DNA of 16,187 nt, from positions 1 through 16,187 of the forward strand of contig JABXJV010000422.1 in assembly GCA_013375355.1 (NCBI GenBank), read 5' to 3'. The stretch comes from Candidatus Helarchaeota archaeon (GTDB lineage Archaea > Asgardarchaeota > Lokiarchaeia > Helarchaeales > JABXJV01). A program made the position numbers and the translations under genes. The notes under the pieces are model-generated. The model did no database searches, was not told the DNA's origin, and was given only the letters and a program-made list of their open reading frames with translations. Positions 5,985 to 14,048 of the stretch are shown here, one piece after another. Each line of letters begins with the position of its first letter. Position 1 is the stretch's first letter.

Positions 5985-7388
5985 ATGGATGTTTGGGAAT
6001 GTATTTATACGAGAAGAAGTGAAAGAAGATTTAAAGGAGAAAAGGGAAAGGAAATTCCTAATAAAGATGTAGAAAAAATCTTAGATTCAGCTAGATATGC
6101 ATATAATATTTCTGGTGTCCCTCAGTGGCGATTTTTATTAATTAAAGACCAAGAGACGAAAAATCTCTTAGCAGAATTTGCCCAAGAAGTGGCACATATG
6201 ATTTTTGGTTCCTCATTTGAGGTTTTTGCAGGACATGTTTGGTATCTTCCAGAGGACAGAAGAGTAGGAATAGCAGAGTATACTCAAACAGGAGAATTAT
6301 GGAGATATCCCATTGAATCAAGCTTCATCATCATTCCATGTGTAACGAAAGGAGCATGGTTCGACTCCAGACTGCCATATATGGAGCAATCGACAGCAAT
6401 TGCGGGTATGGCAATCCAAAATATGTGGTTAACAGCCCACAAGCTCGGGTGGGGTGCGGGATGCAACGCAATGCCTCTTAACGACATTCGTCGAAGGGAA
6501 ATTTTTTCAGCATACACGGGAGCACCTATGAGTTGGCAGATGTGCGCAGCATATTGTTTTGGAGATCGTGCCTCAGCTCGAAGTGTTGGTCCTAGTAGGC
6601 TCTCCCTCGAAGGGGTAGCATTCTCAGAACACTGGGGAAATAGATATATTCGTCATGCATTTCGAGACGATTTATCTGAGCTTTTAATACCAACTAAAAA
6701 CATTGATGATGCCATTAAAGGAGTAAAGAATTGTTATAGTTTTAATCCAGGAGCTAAAATTCCTGATTGGAAAATCGAAAAAATGCTCCATGCAGGTATT
6801 TGGTCACCTAATCCTGAGAATTTAAATCACTGGAGACATATTATAATTCGAGATGAGGATACAAAGAAATTTCTAGCAGAAAACACTAAAGAAGCCTTTA
6901 AGATTTTGTATGGTGGTAGCTTAGAAACAACAATTGCACATCATCCTCATATTCCAAGAGAAAATATCATTGAATTCTCTGAATGGATGCAAAAAAATGG
7001 CTGGAAATATATGTTAGACGCCGATGCGATAATATTGACAACATTTGCAAAAGATTGGACTGAATATCCACATGTAGCAGGTACATTACCGGGAGGAATA
7101 GACTATATTTGGAGTACTGCAACTGGAACTGCAATTCAAAACCTACGTTTAGCAGCAAATACTTTAGGACTAGAAACACAAGTCGATTTATATTCAATCG
7201 GAGAATTCCGAAGACGTGAAATGCTAGTTGCACACTTAGGCTTGCCTGATACTTGGGTTCCGCTCATGTGTCTAGCTGTGGGTGAAGTAGGAGATGCTCC
7301 CGACCTTATAAAGATGGAGAGACCTAAATTTCCAGTTAAAAATCTGGTCTTCGATGAGGCTTGGGGCATAGCACACGAAACTCCTTAA
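5985..7388 (+). CDS. Tandem nitroreductase-family protein with partly degenerate FMN motifs, cassette B
   Basis: 467 residues from ATG 5985, chosen because AGGTGAT sits at the right distance; an in-frame GTG at 5976 touches the previous stop. Two nitroreductase-like domains as in the cassette A paralogue. Domain 1 (about 1-225) keeps RRSERRF at 10-16, but its second motif reads ISGVPQWRF instead of SNLQPWRF. Domain 2 (about 240-467) keeps PNPENLNHWRH but has VKNCYSF (247-253) where the paralogue has RRSIRKF, so both FMN-phosphate arginines are missing. The conserved insertion IAEYTQTGELWRYP near 100 matches the A copy. The two halves may therefore bind FMN unequally, or only one site may be active. 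It is the last gene of the cassette, followed by a T tract. Substrate unknown. Confidence 0.85.
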   Translation: MDVWECIYTRRSERRFKGEKGKEIPNKDVEKILDSARYAYNISGVPQWRFLLIKDQETKNLLAEFAQEVAHMIFGSSFEVFAGHVWYLPEDRRVGIAEYTQTGELWRYPIESSFIIIPCVTKGAWFDSRLPYMEQSTAIAGMAIQNMWLTAHKLGWGAGCNAMPLNDIRRREIFSAYTGAPMSWQMCAAYCFGDRASARSVGPSRLSLEGVAFSEHWGNRYIRHAFRDDLSELLIPTKNIDDAIKGVKNCYSFNPGAKIPDWKIEKMLHAGIWSPNPENLNHWRHIIIRDEDTKKFLAENTKEAFKILYGGSLETTIAHHPHIPRENIIEFSEWMQKNGWKYMLDADAIILTTFAKDWTEYPHVAGTLPGGIDYIWSTATGTAIQNLRLAANTLGLETQVDLYSIGEFRRREMLVAHLGLPDTWVPLMCLAVGEVGDAPDLIKMERPKFPVKNLVFDEAWGIAHETP

Positions 7389-7395
7389 TTTTTTT
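7389..7395 (+). terminator. T tract at the end of cassette B
   Basis: Seven T directly follow the nitroreductase stop codon, with more T-rich sequence after. This is typical of an archaeal transcription end. Confidence 0.35.
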
Positions 7396-7521
7396 ATTAA
7401 TTTTGCACTTACTTGTTAAATGTTAATTCATAAGGGGAAAACCGATTAAAAAAGAAGAGAAATAATCTCAAAAATAAAATATTCAAATTATTTCTTTGAT
7501 AAATAAAAAAGCAAAAAACAG

Positions 7522-7529
7522 TTTTATAT
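7522..7529 (+). promoter_or_regulatory. TATA-like element upstream of the WD40 gene
   Basis: TTTTATAT lies in the otherwise featureless AT-rich 215-bp spacer, about 75 bases before the start at 7604. It would give a leader of about 50 nt. Another AT box near 7551-7561 is too close to the start to be preferred. Confidence 0.3.
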
Positions 7530-7603
7530 TCCTATATCTTCAAAATCAATTATTTAAAAAATAATCCAAAACAAAATGATCAAAAAATGGGGATTTCAAA
7601 ATA

Positions 7604-10282
7604 TTGAAAAATACCGTAAAGATACTTTCTGGACATGAAGACTCTATAAATGCAATCGCACTTTCTCCTGATGGGAAATATATTGTTAGCGGTTCTTATG
7701 ATAAGACTATTAAGGTGTGGGAGTTTGCTACCGCGAAACTTGTCCGTACAATTAAAGGACATAAACATACTATTGATACTATTGCAATATCTCCTGATGG
7801 AAAACATATCATTAGTGGGTCTTGGGATAACACCATCAAAGTATGGGAATTAGCGACAGGTAAGCCCATTCATACACTTAAAGGGCATGAGGATTGGGTA
7901 GAATGTGTCGTCATTTCTCCTGATGGAAAATATATATGTAGTGGAGCTCGGGACAAAAATGTCATATTATGGGAGTTAGCGACTGGAAAACGTGTTAAAA
8001 TATTTAAAAATAAATTTTTTGCGCTTTCTGTCGCGTTTTCTATTGATGGAAAATATATCCTTTATGGTGATGGTGTAGATCTTAAAGTGTTGAATATAGA
8101 AACAGGGGAATTCAGTCTATTTGAGGGACATTCGGCAGCTATCCAAGCAATTGAAGTTTCTAAAGACGGAAAATACGTTTTTAGTGGATCGAAAGATAAT
8201 ACAATTATCGTGTGGAATTTTAAGACAGGAAAATTTGTTAATATTCTTGATGGTCATGCGGCACTTATTTATTCAATAAAAGAATCTCCAAACGGTAAAT
8301 ATATTATTAGCGGATCAGGAGATCAGAGTGTTAAACTCTGGAAAATCGACACAGGAGAATTAATACACACATTTAAAAAACATGGTCGTTGGGTGAGTTC
8401 TGTAAAGTTTTCTCTTGATGGAAAGTATATCATTAGTGGTTCTGGAGATAATACTATAAAAATTTGGAGTATTGATGAGGCTCTTACTGCTAAAGAAAAA
8501 TTAATATCAAATCTTAATCCTGCTGAAATTGTTTGGTCAGTCGCAATTTCTCCAGATGGAAAATATATAATTCATGGGTCTAATGACTCAACTATTAAAA
8601 TTTGGGAATTATCTAACGGAAAATTTGTCAGTATGCTAAAAGGACATTCATCTGGTGTTTTAACTGTGGATATTTCTCCCGATGGAGAGTATATTATTAG
8701 TGGTTCCCGTGATAATACCATAAAAGTGTGGGAATTTAAGACCAAAAATCTCATTCACACGATTGAAGGGCATCAAGGGCATGTAAATTCTGTTGTTGTT
8801 ACCCCTGATGGAAAAAATATTGTTAGTGGATCATTTGACACTACTTTAAAAATTTGGGAGCTAGAAACTGGGAAATTGATTAAGACACTTAAAGGCCATG
8901 CAGCTTCCGTCAGATCAGTTGCAGTTTCCCAAGATGGAGTTTATATTGTAAGTGGCTCACATGACAAAACAATTAAAGTATGGCAATTTGAGACTGGGAT
9001 TTGTATTAGGACTCTTAAGGGGCATAAAGATAATGTCTTATCAGTTTCAATATCACCTAAAAATGATTTTATCGTCAGTGGGTCCGATGATAATACAGTT
9101 AAGGTCTGGGAATTAATTAGCGGGGACCTCGCACATACGATCGATGCCCATTATCTTGGTGTGCTCTCTGTTTGTGTGTCCCCTGATGGAAAAAATATCA
9201 TTAGCGGATCTTATGATACATCTGTAAAATTATGGGATTTAAAGACAGGTAAATCTCTTTTCACACTTGAAGGGCATGAAAATTCTGTCCATACAGTAGC
9301 TATTTCTAATGATAGTAAATATATTGTTAGTGGATCCTGGGATGGAAGTATGAAAGTTTGGGGATTTCTGATTGGCGAATTTGTTCAAACTTATGACGTG
9401 AAATCTTATAGTGCATATTCATTTGCTGTATCTCCTGATGGAAAAAAAATTATTATAGGCTCTCAAAATAAATCTGTTCAAGTATGGGATTTGGAAAAAT
9501 GGAAACTTGAACGAGTTTTAAAAGGACATACAGATGTGGTCACATCAGTGACGACCTCACCAGATGGTAATTTTATCGTAAGTGGTGAGGCAGGAATTGC
9601 TAATAGTATAAAAATATGGGAATTTAAGACGGGAAAACTTAAAAACACACTTATAGGACATGAAAATAGTATTACTTCACTTGCTGTATCTCCTAATGGA
9701 AAATTAATTGCAAGTGGTTCAGTTGACAAAAATATAAAAATTTGGGCTATGAATACAGGGAAGAATATCCATACATTAAGTGGACATAAAAATAAAATTG
9801 AATCTGTAGTTTTTTCTCTAGATGGCAATTACGTTATTAGTGGTTCATGGGATAATACAATAAGAATTTGGGAAGTTACAACAGGAAAAGAAATTCATTC
9901 GATCAAAGCTCATTCTGCCATTGTTTGGTCAGTTGCACTTACTTCTGATGGAAAATATATCGTAAGTTGTGGTGGTGATCATTATACGAGAATATGGGAA
10001 CTTTATCCTGAAATGGGAAAGCATATTCGGACGCTGGGAAGACATCCATCCGACCTTTATGCCGTAGCCGTCTCTCCGGATAACAAGATCGTAGCTAGTG
10101 CAGGGTATGATCAAGATGTCTGGTTAGAAGAATTTGATACGGGGACTCACGTCCGCACGCTTAAAGGATATAAATATTATGTAAAGGAGATGTATTTTAC
10201 TGCTGATGGTAAATATCTTATTACTAAATCCGCAAGTATCATAAAAATATGGGATTTAAAAAAAGGAAAACTCTTACGGACA
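7604..10282 (+). repeat. Tandem array of 21 WD40-encoding units (about 126 bp each)
   Basis: Each unit encodes one propeller blade. Short DNA stretches such as TCTCCTGATGGAAAATATAT recur, but codon choice differs between units, so the array is old or under protein-level selection, not freshly amplified. Units 4, 15, 20 and 21 are the most diverged; unit 15 lacks the Gly-His motif. Confidence 0.7.
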
Positions 10283-12562
10283 ATTGAAGGTCAGACTCAA
10301 GAAACCAATATATCTACCCTAAAAGAATTAGTTGATGGTTTAAAAAGCCCAGATCTTCCAATAAGGCAGGAAACAGTTCAGCTATTAGAGGAAGCAGCAA
10401 AAAATCGAGTTGATTTAAAACAATTCATTCCTTATCTTAAGGATACACTTCATGATGAAGATTTAGGAATTAGGTGGTCCGCAGCTGATGCAATGATGTA
10501 CTATTACAAACATTTTGGTATAAATTATGGAGACTGGAAATTCAGTATGTATGGGAAAACTACATATGAGCTAAAAGATATCAATGCTACTACGAGAAAA
10601 TCATCAGCGGATTGGCTCGCATCTTTTCCTGGTTATGATATGGTTAGCGATAGGGATGAACGTGATATTTCATTTTTTATGCCTGCACTTGCAGTGTTAC
10701 TATCCGATGAGAATGTAGGGATAATAAAAAGTGCCTTAAGTGCCATGCGTGCTGCAATAAGCGATCAAATGAGTATATCAGATGCAATACCCGCAATAAT
10801 TAAAATAATTTCACATAAAGATAAAGGAGTTCAGGATAGTGCTATTCTGCTTTTACGTGAAGAGGTACATAAAGGATTTAATGTTGCCAAATATTTAACA
10901 GATCTTAAGAAAGCTCTTTCATTAAATTGGGGTGTAGCTGATGTATTGACCCTTCATTATGCAAATAAACGTAAATTCGAAGAGATTAAAAAGCTACTCA
11001 ATCACGAGAATAAAGAAATAAGGCAAGAAACAGCTGGTACATTGGCAAACGTTAAATCAGGAATTAAGATTTCTTCACTCTTTCCATCCTTAAAAAAACT
11101 ACTTTCTGATGAAAGCAAAGATGTCCAACTAGTTACTGCAAAAACTATAGCTGAAAAATCTAAAAATATTGACGATTTAGCCCTAACTATTCCAATTATT
11201 ATGAAATCATTAGAAGATCCTGAGGAAAAGAGCCGTAATTATGCCGCATCTATTATTTATAAAATTAGCTCATTTATCTATGATCTGCAAGATGATGAAA
11301 AACAAAAAATATCACCAGAAACTTATTGGAAAATAATCAATCCGATTATTACCGATTTGGAAAAAAGCATCTCTGACAAAAATAAAAATGTTAGATATTA
11401 TATTAGCATTAGTATTGTGAATTATTACCTCAAAAATGATCAACCAGAAGAAATTATACGCATTATAGAAAAATTAGATAAAAAAACAAAAAAAGATGTT
11501 CTTCAAAGCTTAGAATATAAGGAATATGGGAATAATCAAGTTCTAATATCATACATTACAAAAAAAGATAATGTAGGAGTTGTAAAAAAAATAAAATCAG
11601 CTGCAAAAAAGAAACAAAAACATGTTGATCTATCTGGGAGGTCTCTTGACAAAAGAAGATTGCTTGTATTACCCCCCGAAATTGGGTTATTAAAAGCATG
11701 TACTGAACTCGACATTTCTACTAATGAGTTTACATTCCTTCCCAAGGAAATAGGACAATTGAAGAATCTTAAACAACTTAGTGCAACAAGTAATAAATTG
11801 AAATCACTTCCTCCCGAATTTGGAAATCTAAAAAATCTTGATACTCTTTATTTATATAGTAATAAACTTAAAACATTGCCCCCTGAGTTCGGAAATCTTA
11901 CAAATCTCAGATATCTACAATTAATTGATAACGAACTTGAATCTTTACCAGATACGTTCGGGAATTTACAAAAACTCGAATATCTCGAATTGCATACCAA
12001 TAATATAAAATCGCTTCCAAAATCCTTTGGTAATTTAACTAAATTAGAATATTTGGAATTAAGAAACAATTTTTTAACTAAACTACCCGAAGAAATGGAT
12101 AATCTTGAAAATCTTAAACACATTATTTTAGGAAATAATCCAGGTCTGAATAAAATTCCAAAATTTATATTCAAACAGAAAAATCTCAAATACCTTGGGT
12201 TTTCTCATAATGATTTGGAAGAACTTCCCAAGGAAATTGGAAATTTAACTGAACTGGGGACTTTAGATCTGAGAGGTAATAAATTAAAAACCCTTCCGCC
12301 AGAAATAGGCAACCTTACAAAGTTATATTCACTCGACTTAACTGGAAATCAACTTACATCACTCCCGAAGGAAATCCTAAAATGTAAAAAACTGGGATTT
12401 CTTCAAATGGAGGATAATAAATTAGATATTCCAAAAACCCTTTTAATGTATCATACCAGTCCATTCAAAATTCTAGAGACATATTTCAAAAATATAGAAT
12501 CAAAAAAGAAAGTTAAACAAAAAAAATCGAAGAAAATTAAGAAAAAGAAAGGGAAAATATAA
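7604..12562 (+). CDS. Giant WD40-HEAT-LRR scaffold protein (1652 aa)
   Basis: Residues 1-893 hold 21 WD40 repeats of about 42 residues, most with SPDGKYI-[IV]-SGS-x-D-[NK]-TIK-[VI]-WE and a following L-K-G-H. Twenty-one is three complete seven-bladed propellers. A linker at about 290-303 falls exactly between repeats 7 and 8, supporting that grouping. Residues about 903-1335 are helical HEAT-like repeats (IRQETVQLLEEAAKN, VQLVTAKTIAEKS). Residues 1341 to about 1600 hold about eleven 23-residue LRRs of the N-x-L-x-x-LPxx-[FI]-GNL type. The last 20 residues are mostly lysine. There is no signal peptide, membrane helix or enzymatic, NACHT or kinase domain, so it is a cytosolic scaffold. The TTG start at 7604 has GGGG about 11 bases upstream and begins just before the first GH motif; an ATG at 7587 is out of frame. 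It is convergent with the longin gene, 35 bp apart. Partners are unknown. Confidence 0.9.
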   Translation: MKNTVKILSGHEDSINAIALSPDGKYIVSGSYDKTIKVWEFATAKLVRTIKGHKHTIDTIAISPDGKHIISGSWDNTIKVWELATGKPIHTLKGHEDWVECVVISPDGKYICSGARDKNVILWELATGKRVKIFKNKFFALSVAFSIDGKYILYGDGVDLKVLNIETGEFSLFEGHSAAIQAIEVSKDGKYVFSGSKDNTIIVWNFKTGKFVNILDGHAALIYSIKESPNGKYIISGSGDQSVKLWKIDTGELIHTFKKHGRWVSSVKFSLDGKYIISGSGDNTIKIWSIDEALTAKEKLISNLNPAEIVWSVAISPDGKYIIHGSNDSTIKIWELSNGKFVSMLKGHSSGVLTVDISPDGEYIISGSRDNTIKVWEFKTKNLIHTIEGHQGHVNSVVVTPDGKNIVSGSFDTTLKIWELETGKLIKTLKGHAASVRSVAVSQDGVYIVSGSHDKTIKVWQFETGICIRTLKGHKDNVLSVSISPKNDFIVSGSDDNTVKVWELISGDLAHTIDAHYLGVLSVCVSPDGKNIISGSYDTSVKLWDLKTGKSLFTLEGHENSVHTVAISNDSKYIVSGSWDGSMKVWGFLIGEFVQTYDVKSYSAYSFAVSPDGKKIIIGSQNKSVQVWDLEKWKLERVLKGHTDVVTSVTTSPDGNFIVSGEAGIANSIKIWEFKTGKLKNTLIGHENSITSLAVSPNGKLIASGSVDKNIKIWAMNTGKNIHTLSGHKNKIESVVFSLDGNYVISGSWDNTIRIWEVTTGKEIHSIKAHSAIVWSVALTSDGKYIVSCGGDHYTRIWELYPEMGKHIRTLGRHPSDLYAVAVSPDNKIVASAGYDQDVWLEEFDTGTHVRTLKGYKYYVKEMYFTADGKYLITKSASIIKIWDLKKGKLLRTIEGQTQETNISTLKELVDGLKSPDLPIRQETVQLLEEAAKNRVDLKQFIPYLKDTLHDEDLGIRWSAADAMMYYYKHFGINYGDWKFSMYGKTTYELKDINATTRKSSADWLASFPGYDMVSDRDERDISFFMPALAVLLSDENVGIIKSALSAMRAAISDQMSISDAIPAIIKIISHKDKGVQDSAILLLREEVHKGFNVAKYLTDLKKALSLNWGVADVLTLHYANKRKFEEIKKLLNHENKEIRQETAGTLANVKSGIKISSLFPSLKKLLSDESKDVQLVTAKTIAEKSKNIDDLALTIPIIMKSLEDPEEKSRNYAASIIYKISSFIYDLQDDEKQKISPETYWKIINPIITDLEKSISDKNKNVRYYISISIVNYYLKNDQPEEIIRIIEKLDKKTKKDVLQSLEYKEYGNNQVLISYITKKDNVGVVKKIKSAAKKKQKHVDLSGRSLDKRRLLVLPPEIGLLKACTELDISTNEFTFLPKEIGQLKNLKQLSATSNKLKSLPPEFGNLKNLDTLYLYSNKLKTLPPEFGNLTNLRYLQLIDNELESLPDTFGNLQKLEYLELHTNNIKSLPKSFGNLTKLEYLELRNNFLTKLPEEMDNLENLKHIILGNNPGLNKIPKFIFKQKNLKYLGFSHNDLEELPKEIGNLTELGTLDLRGNKLKTLPPEIGNLTKLYSLDLTGNQLTSLPKEILKCKKLGFLQMEDNKLDIPKTLLMYHTSPFKILETYFKNIESKKKVKQKKSKKIKKKKGKI

Positions 12563-12597
12563 AATTAAAGAATTCACAGAAACATTTAATTAAAAAA

Positions 12598-13731
12598 TTA
12601 GAATTTCTTACTCTCTTTTCTTTCAGAAATTATCGCTAATATAATCAAGATTAGACCAACGATTAATAGTGACTTAATTGAAAGTCCTATAACAAATATA
12701 ATGCTACCAAATACAATAAAAACATAAAATAAAGTAGTTAATATACCTCTCTTAGCTATGGGTAAACCTTTAACGAGTTCAAACTCACTATCAGGAGGAA
12801 AGGGATATAATTTAAATAGCTCGCAAATGAAACCACCAAGATATGCAAAAATAATTGAGCAAATTAGAATTAAAGGGAGATATACAGCAATATAGTATAA
12901 TAATAGTGCTAATCTGTTTCCTTCAGCAATTAATGATAATAAAATAATAGCAGCTATAAAAAATAGAAATCCAATCCATTTTCCATTCCGTCTATTACCT
13001 GCAATATTGCCGCCTAATAGAGAACTTGGAATGAAACTGCTGAGTAATAAAAGCTGTGCAGAGAATGAAATATTAAAAAATTGAACAAGCATTTGAACTG
13101 GTTCATTAAATATAAAATTTGTGATTATAGATGCTTGAATCCAACTGAGAGGGTCAGTAAAATCCCAACCGCTTATAAATACTATCATTGTTATTATCTC
13201 TCTATTTTGTGTGATTATATTAGCTATGGAATTTCTAAATTCTAGACTTATTTCTAAATATACAGATAATGTTAGGATTATTAAGAAACATAATAGAGTC
13301 ATTCCCAGAAAAAGACCTAAGAATAACTGTTTAAAACCTCTATTAATTGTTCTTCCTGCTAAAATCTCATAACAGACTTCTCGAAATTGAGACGTATTCT
13401 CAATAGTTTCTTTTTTACTAAGATTTATTTTATAGGTCTCATAAAATTTAGTTATAATTTTACACAAAAGATGTTCTATTAAGCTAGGGTGGTCATTGGC
13501 ATTAATAATTGCAGCAATTATTAATTTTGATGGTTCATGACAATAAAAAACCAATTTTTCGTCAATTCTAACCTCAAATTTTCTTAATTTTCCACCAATA
13601 TTTTCCTGTGAGAAGCTCTTGATTAATGATAAAAATTTTATGATTAAATTTTTATCAAAATTAGATTTAATGAAATAATGAGAAAAGATAAATTCTCCAT
13701 CCGGATTAATTATGAAAAAACTATGAATCAT
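12598..13731 (-). CDS. Longin-like domain fused to a multi-pass membrane domain
   Basis: 377 residues. The first 105-130 residues follow the longin/adaptin-small-chain pattern: MIHSFFIINPDGEFIFSHYF (strand-turn-strand), helix (LIIKFLSLIKSF), strands (KFEVRIDEKLVFYC, LIIAAIINAND) and long helices (LIEHLLCKIITKFYETY, FREVCYEILAGRT). Longin domains in eukaryotes sit on SNAREs, adaptor subunits and GTPase regulators. The rest is hydrophobic, with clear membrane segments at about 135-159, 220-245, 252-269, 276-303, 328-350 and 353-368, and a weaker one near 176-188. No SNARE coiled coil lies between the two parts. The N-terminal domain is probably cytosolic and the protein in the cell membrane. 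The ATG at 13731 gives an N-terminus that starts directly with the longin strand. The longin call is by pattern; Roadblock or profilin-like folds are alternatives. Confidence 0.8.
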   Translation of the reverse strand: MIHSFFIINPDGEFIFSHYFIKSNFDKNLIIKFLSLIKSFSQENIGGKLRKFEVRIDEKLVFYCHEPSKLIIAAIINANDHPSLIEHLLCKIITKFYETYKINLSKKETIENTSQFREVCYEILAGRTINRGFKQLFLGLFLGMTLLCFLIILTLSVYLEISLEFRNSIANIITQNREIITMIVFISGWDFTDPLSWIQASIITNFIFNEPVQMLVQFFNISFSAQLLLLSSFIPSSLLGGNIAGNRRNGKWIGFLFFIAAIILLSLIAEGNRLALLLYYIAVYLPLILICSIIFAYLGGFICELFKLYPFPPDSEFELVKGLPIAKRGILTTLFYVFIVFGSIIFVIGLSIKSLLIVGLILIILAIISERKESKKF

Positions 13732-13830
13732 TCTATATCTGTTTTTAAATTATATTATTATTAACTTAAAAATATAGAATGAGTAATTGTATTCTCTTGA
13801 GTTTATCTGTAAATTTTGAAAAAAATTCAA

Positions 13831-13942
13831 TTGCGAAAAATATTCTATTTTTCAAAAATAAATTGCGAAATTCTCATTAAAAAAATTAAAGATTTACTTC
13901 TAAGGGCTATTAAAAGAAAAGATTTGCGAATTTCTCATTAAA
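13831..13942 (+). repeat. Direct repeats TTGCGAA-W-TTCTCATTAAA upstream of the GTPase gene
   Basis: A 19-bp unit occurs at 13863-13881 and 13924-13942 with a single mismatch, start to start 61 bp. A shorter related stretch (TTGCGAAAAATATTCT) lies at 13831-13846. They lie 17-130 bp upstream of the TATA-like box, which fits activator or repressor binding sites. The function is inferred. Confidence 0.45.
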
Positions 13943-13958
13943 CAAAATAAGATAAGGT

Positions 13959-13965
13959 TTTTATA
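13959..13965 (+). promoter_or_regulatory. TATA-like box of the GTPase gene
   Basis: TTTTATA, preceded by a G-rich/purine stretch (ATAAGG), lies 84-90 bases before the ATG at 14049. A start near 13988 would leave a leader of about 60 nt. Confidence 0.35.
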
Positions 13966-14048
13966 GTTATAATAGAAAAGAATAATTAATTAGGGAGTTA
14001 ACCTAAAGTTAATAATTTGAATTCAAGATTTATTGGTAGCTGAAAAAA

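Larger units (their letters stand above)
13732..14048. other. 317-bp divergent spacer between longin-membrane gene and GTPase gene
   Basis: Very AT-rich region between two divergent genes, so it must hold both promoters. It contains a direct repeat (13863-13881, 13924-13942, partial unit at 13831) and a TATA-like box for the GTPase gene at 13959-13965. The minus-strand promoter is not clear; AT boxes occur around 13745-13775. No small ORF or RNA gene was recognised. Confidence 0.6.

Noticed and set aside
7604..10282. Regular spacing that could suggest a CRISPR-like or satellite array
   Set aside because: The period is about 126 bp, units are diverged, and the whole stretch is one open frame encoding WD40 blades.
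9478..12189. Several minus-strand frames inside the WD40 and LRR regions (9478-9828, 11848-12189 and others)
   Set aside because: Their repetitive Ser/Phe/Leu-rich translations follow from the repeats of the real gene.
12563..12597. Possible shared terminator hairpin between the convergent WD40 and longin genes (TTTAATTAAA)
   Set aside because: Only a short AT palindrome without a clear T tract on either strand; too weak to call.
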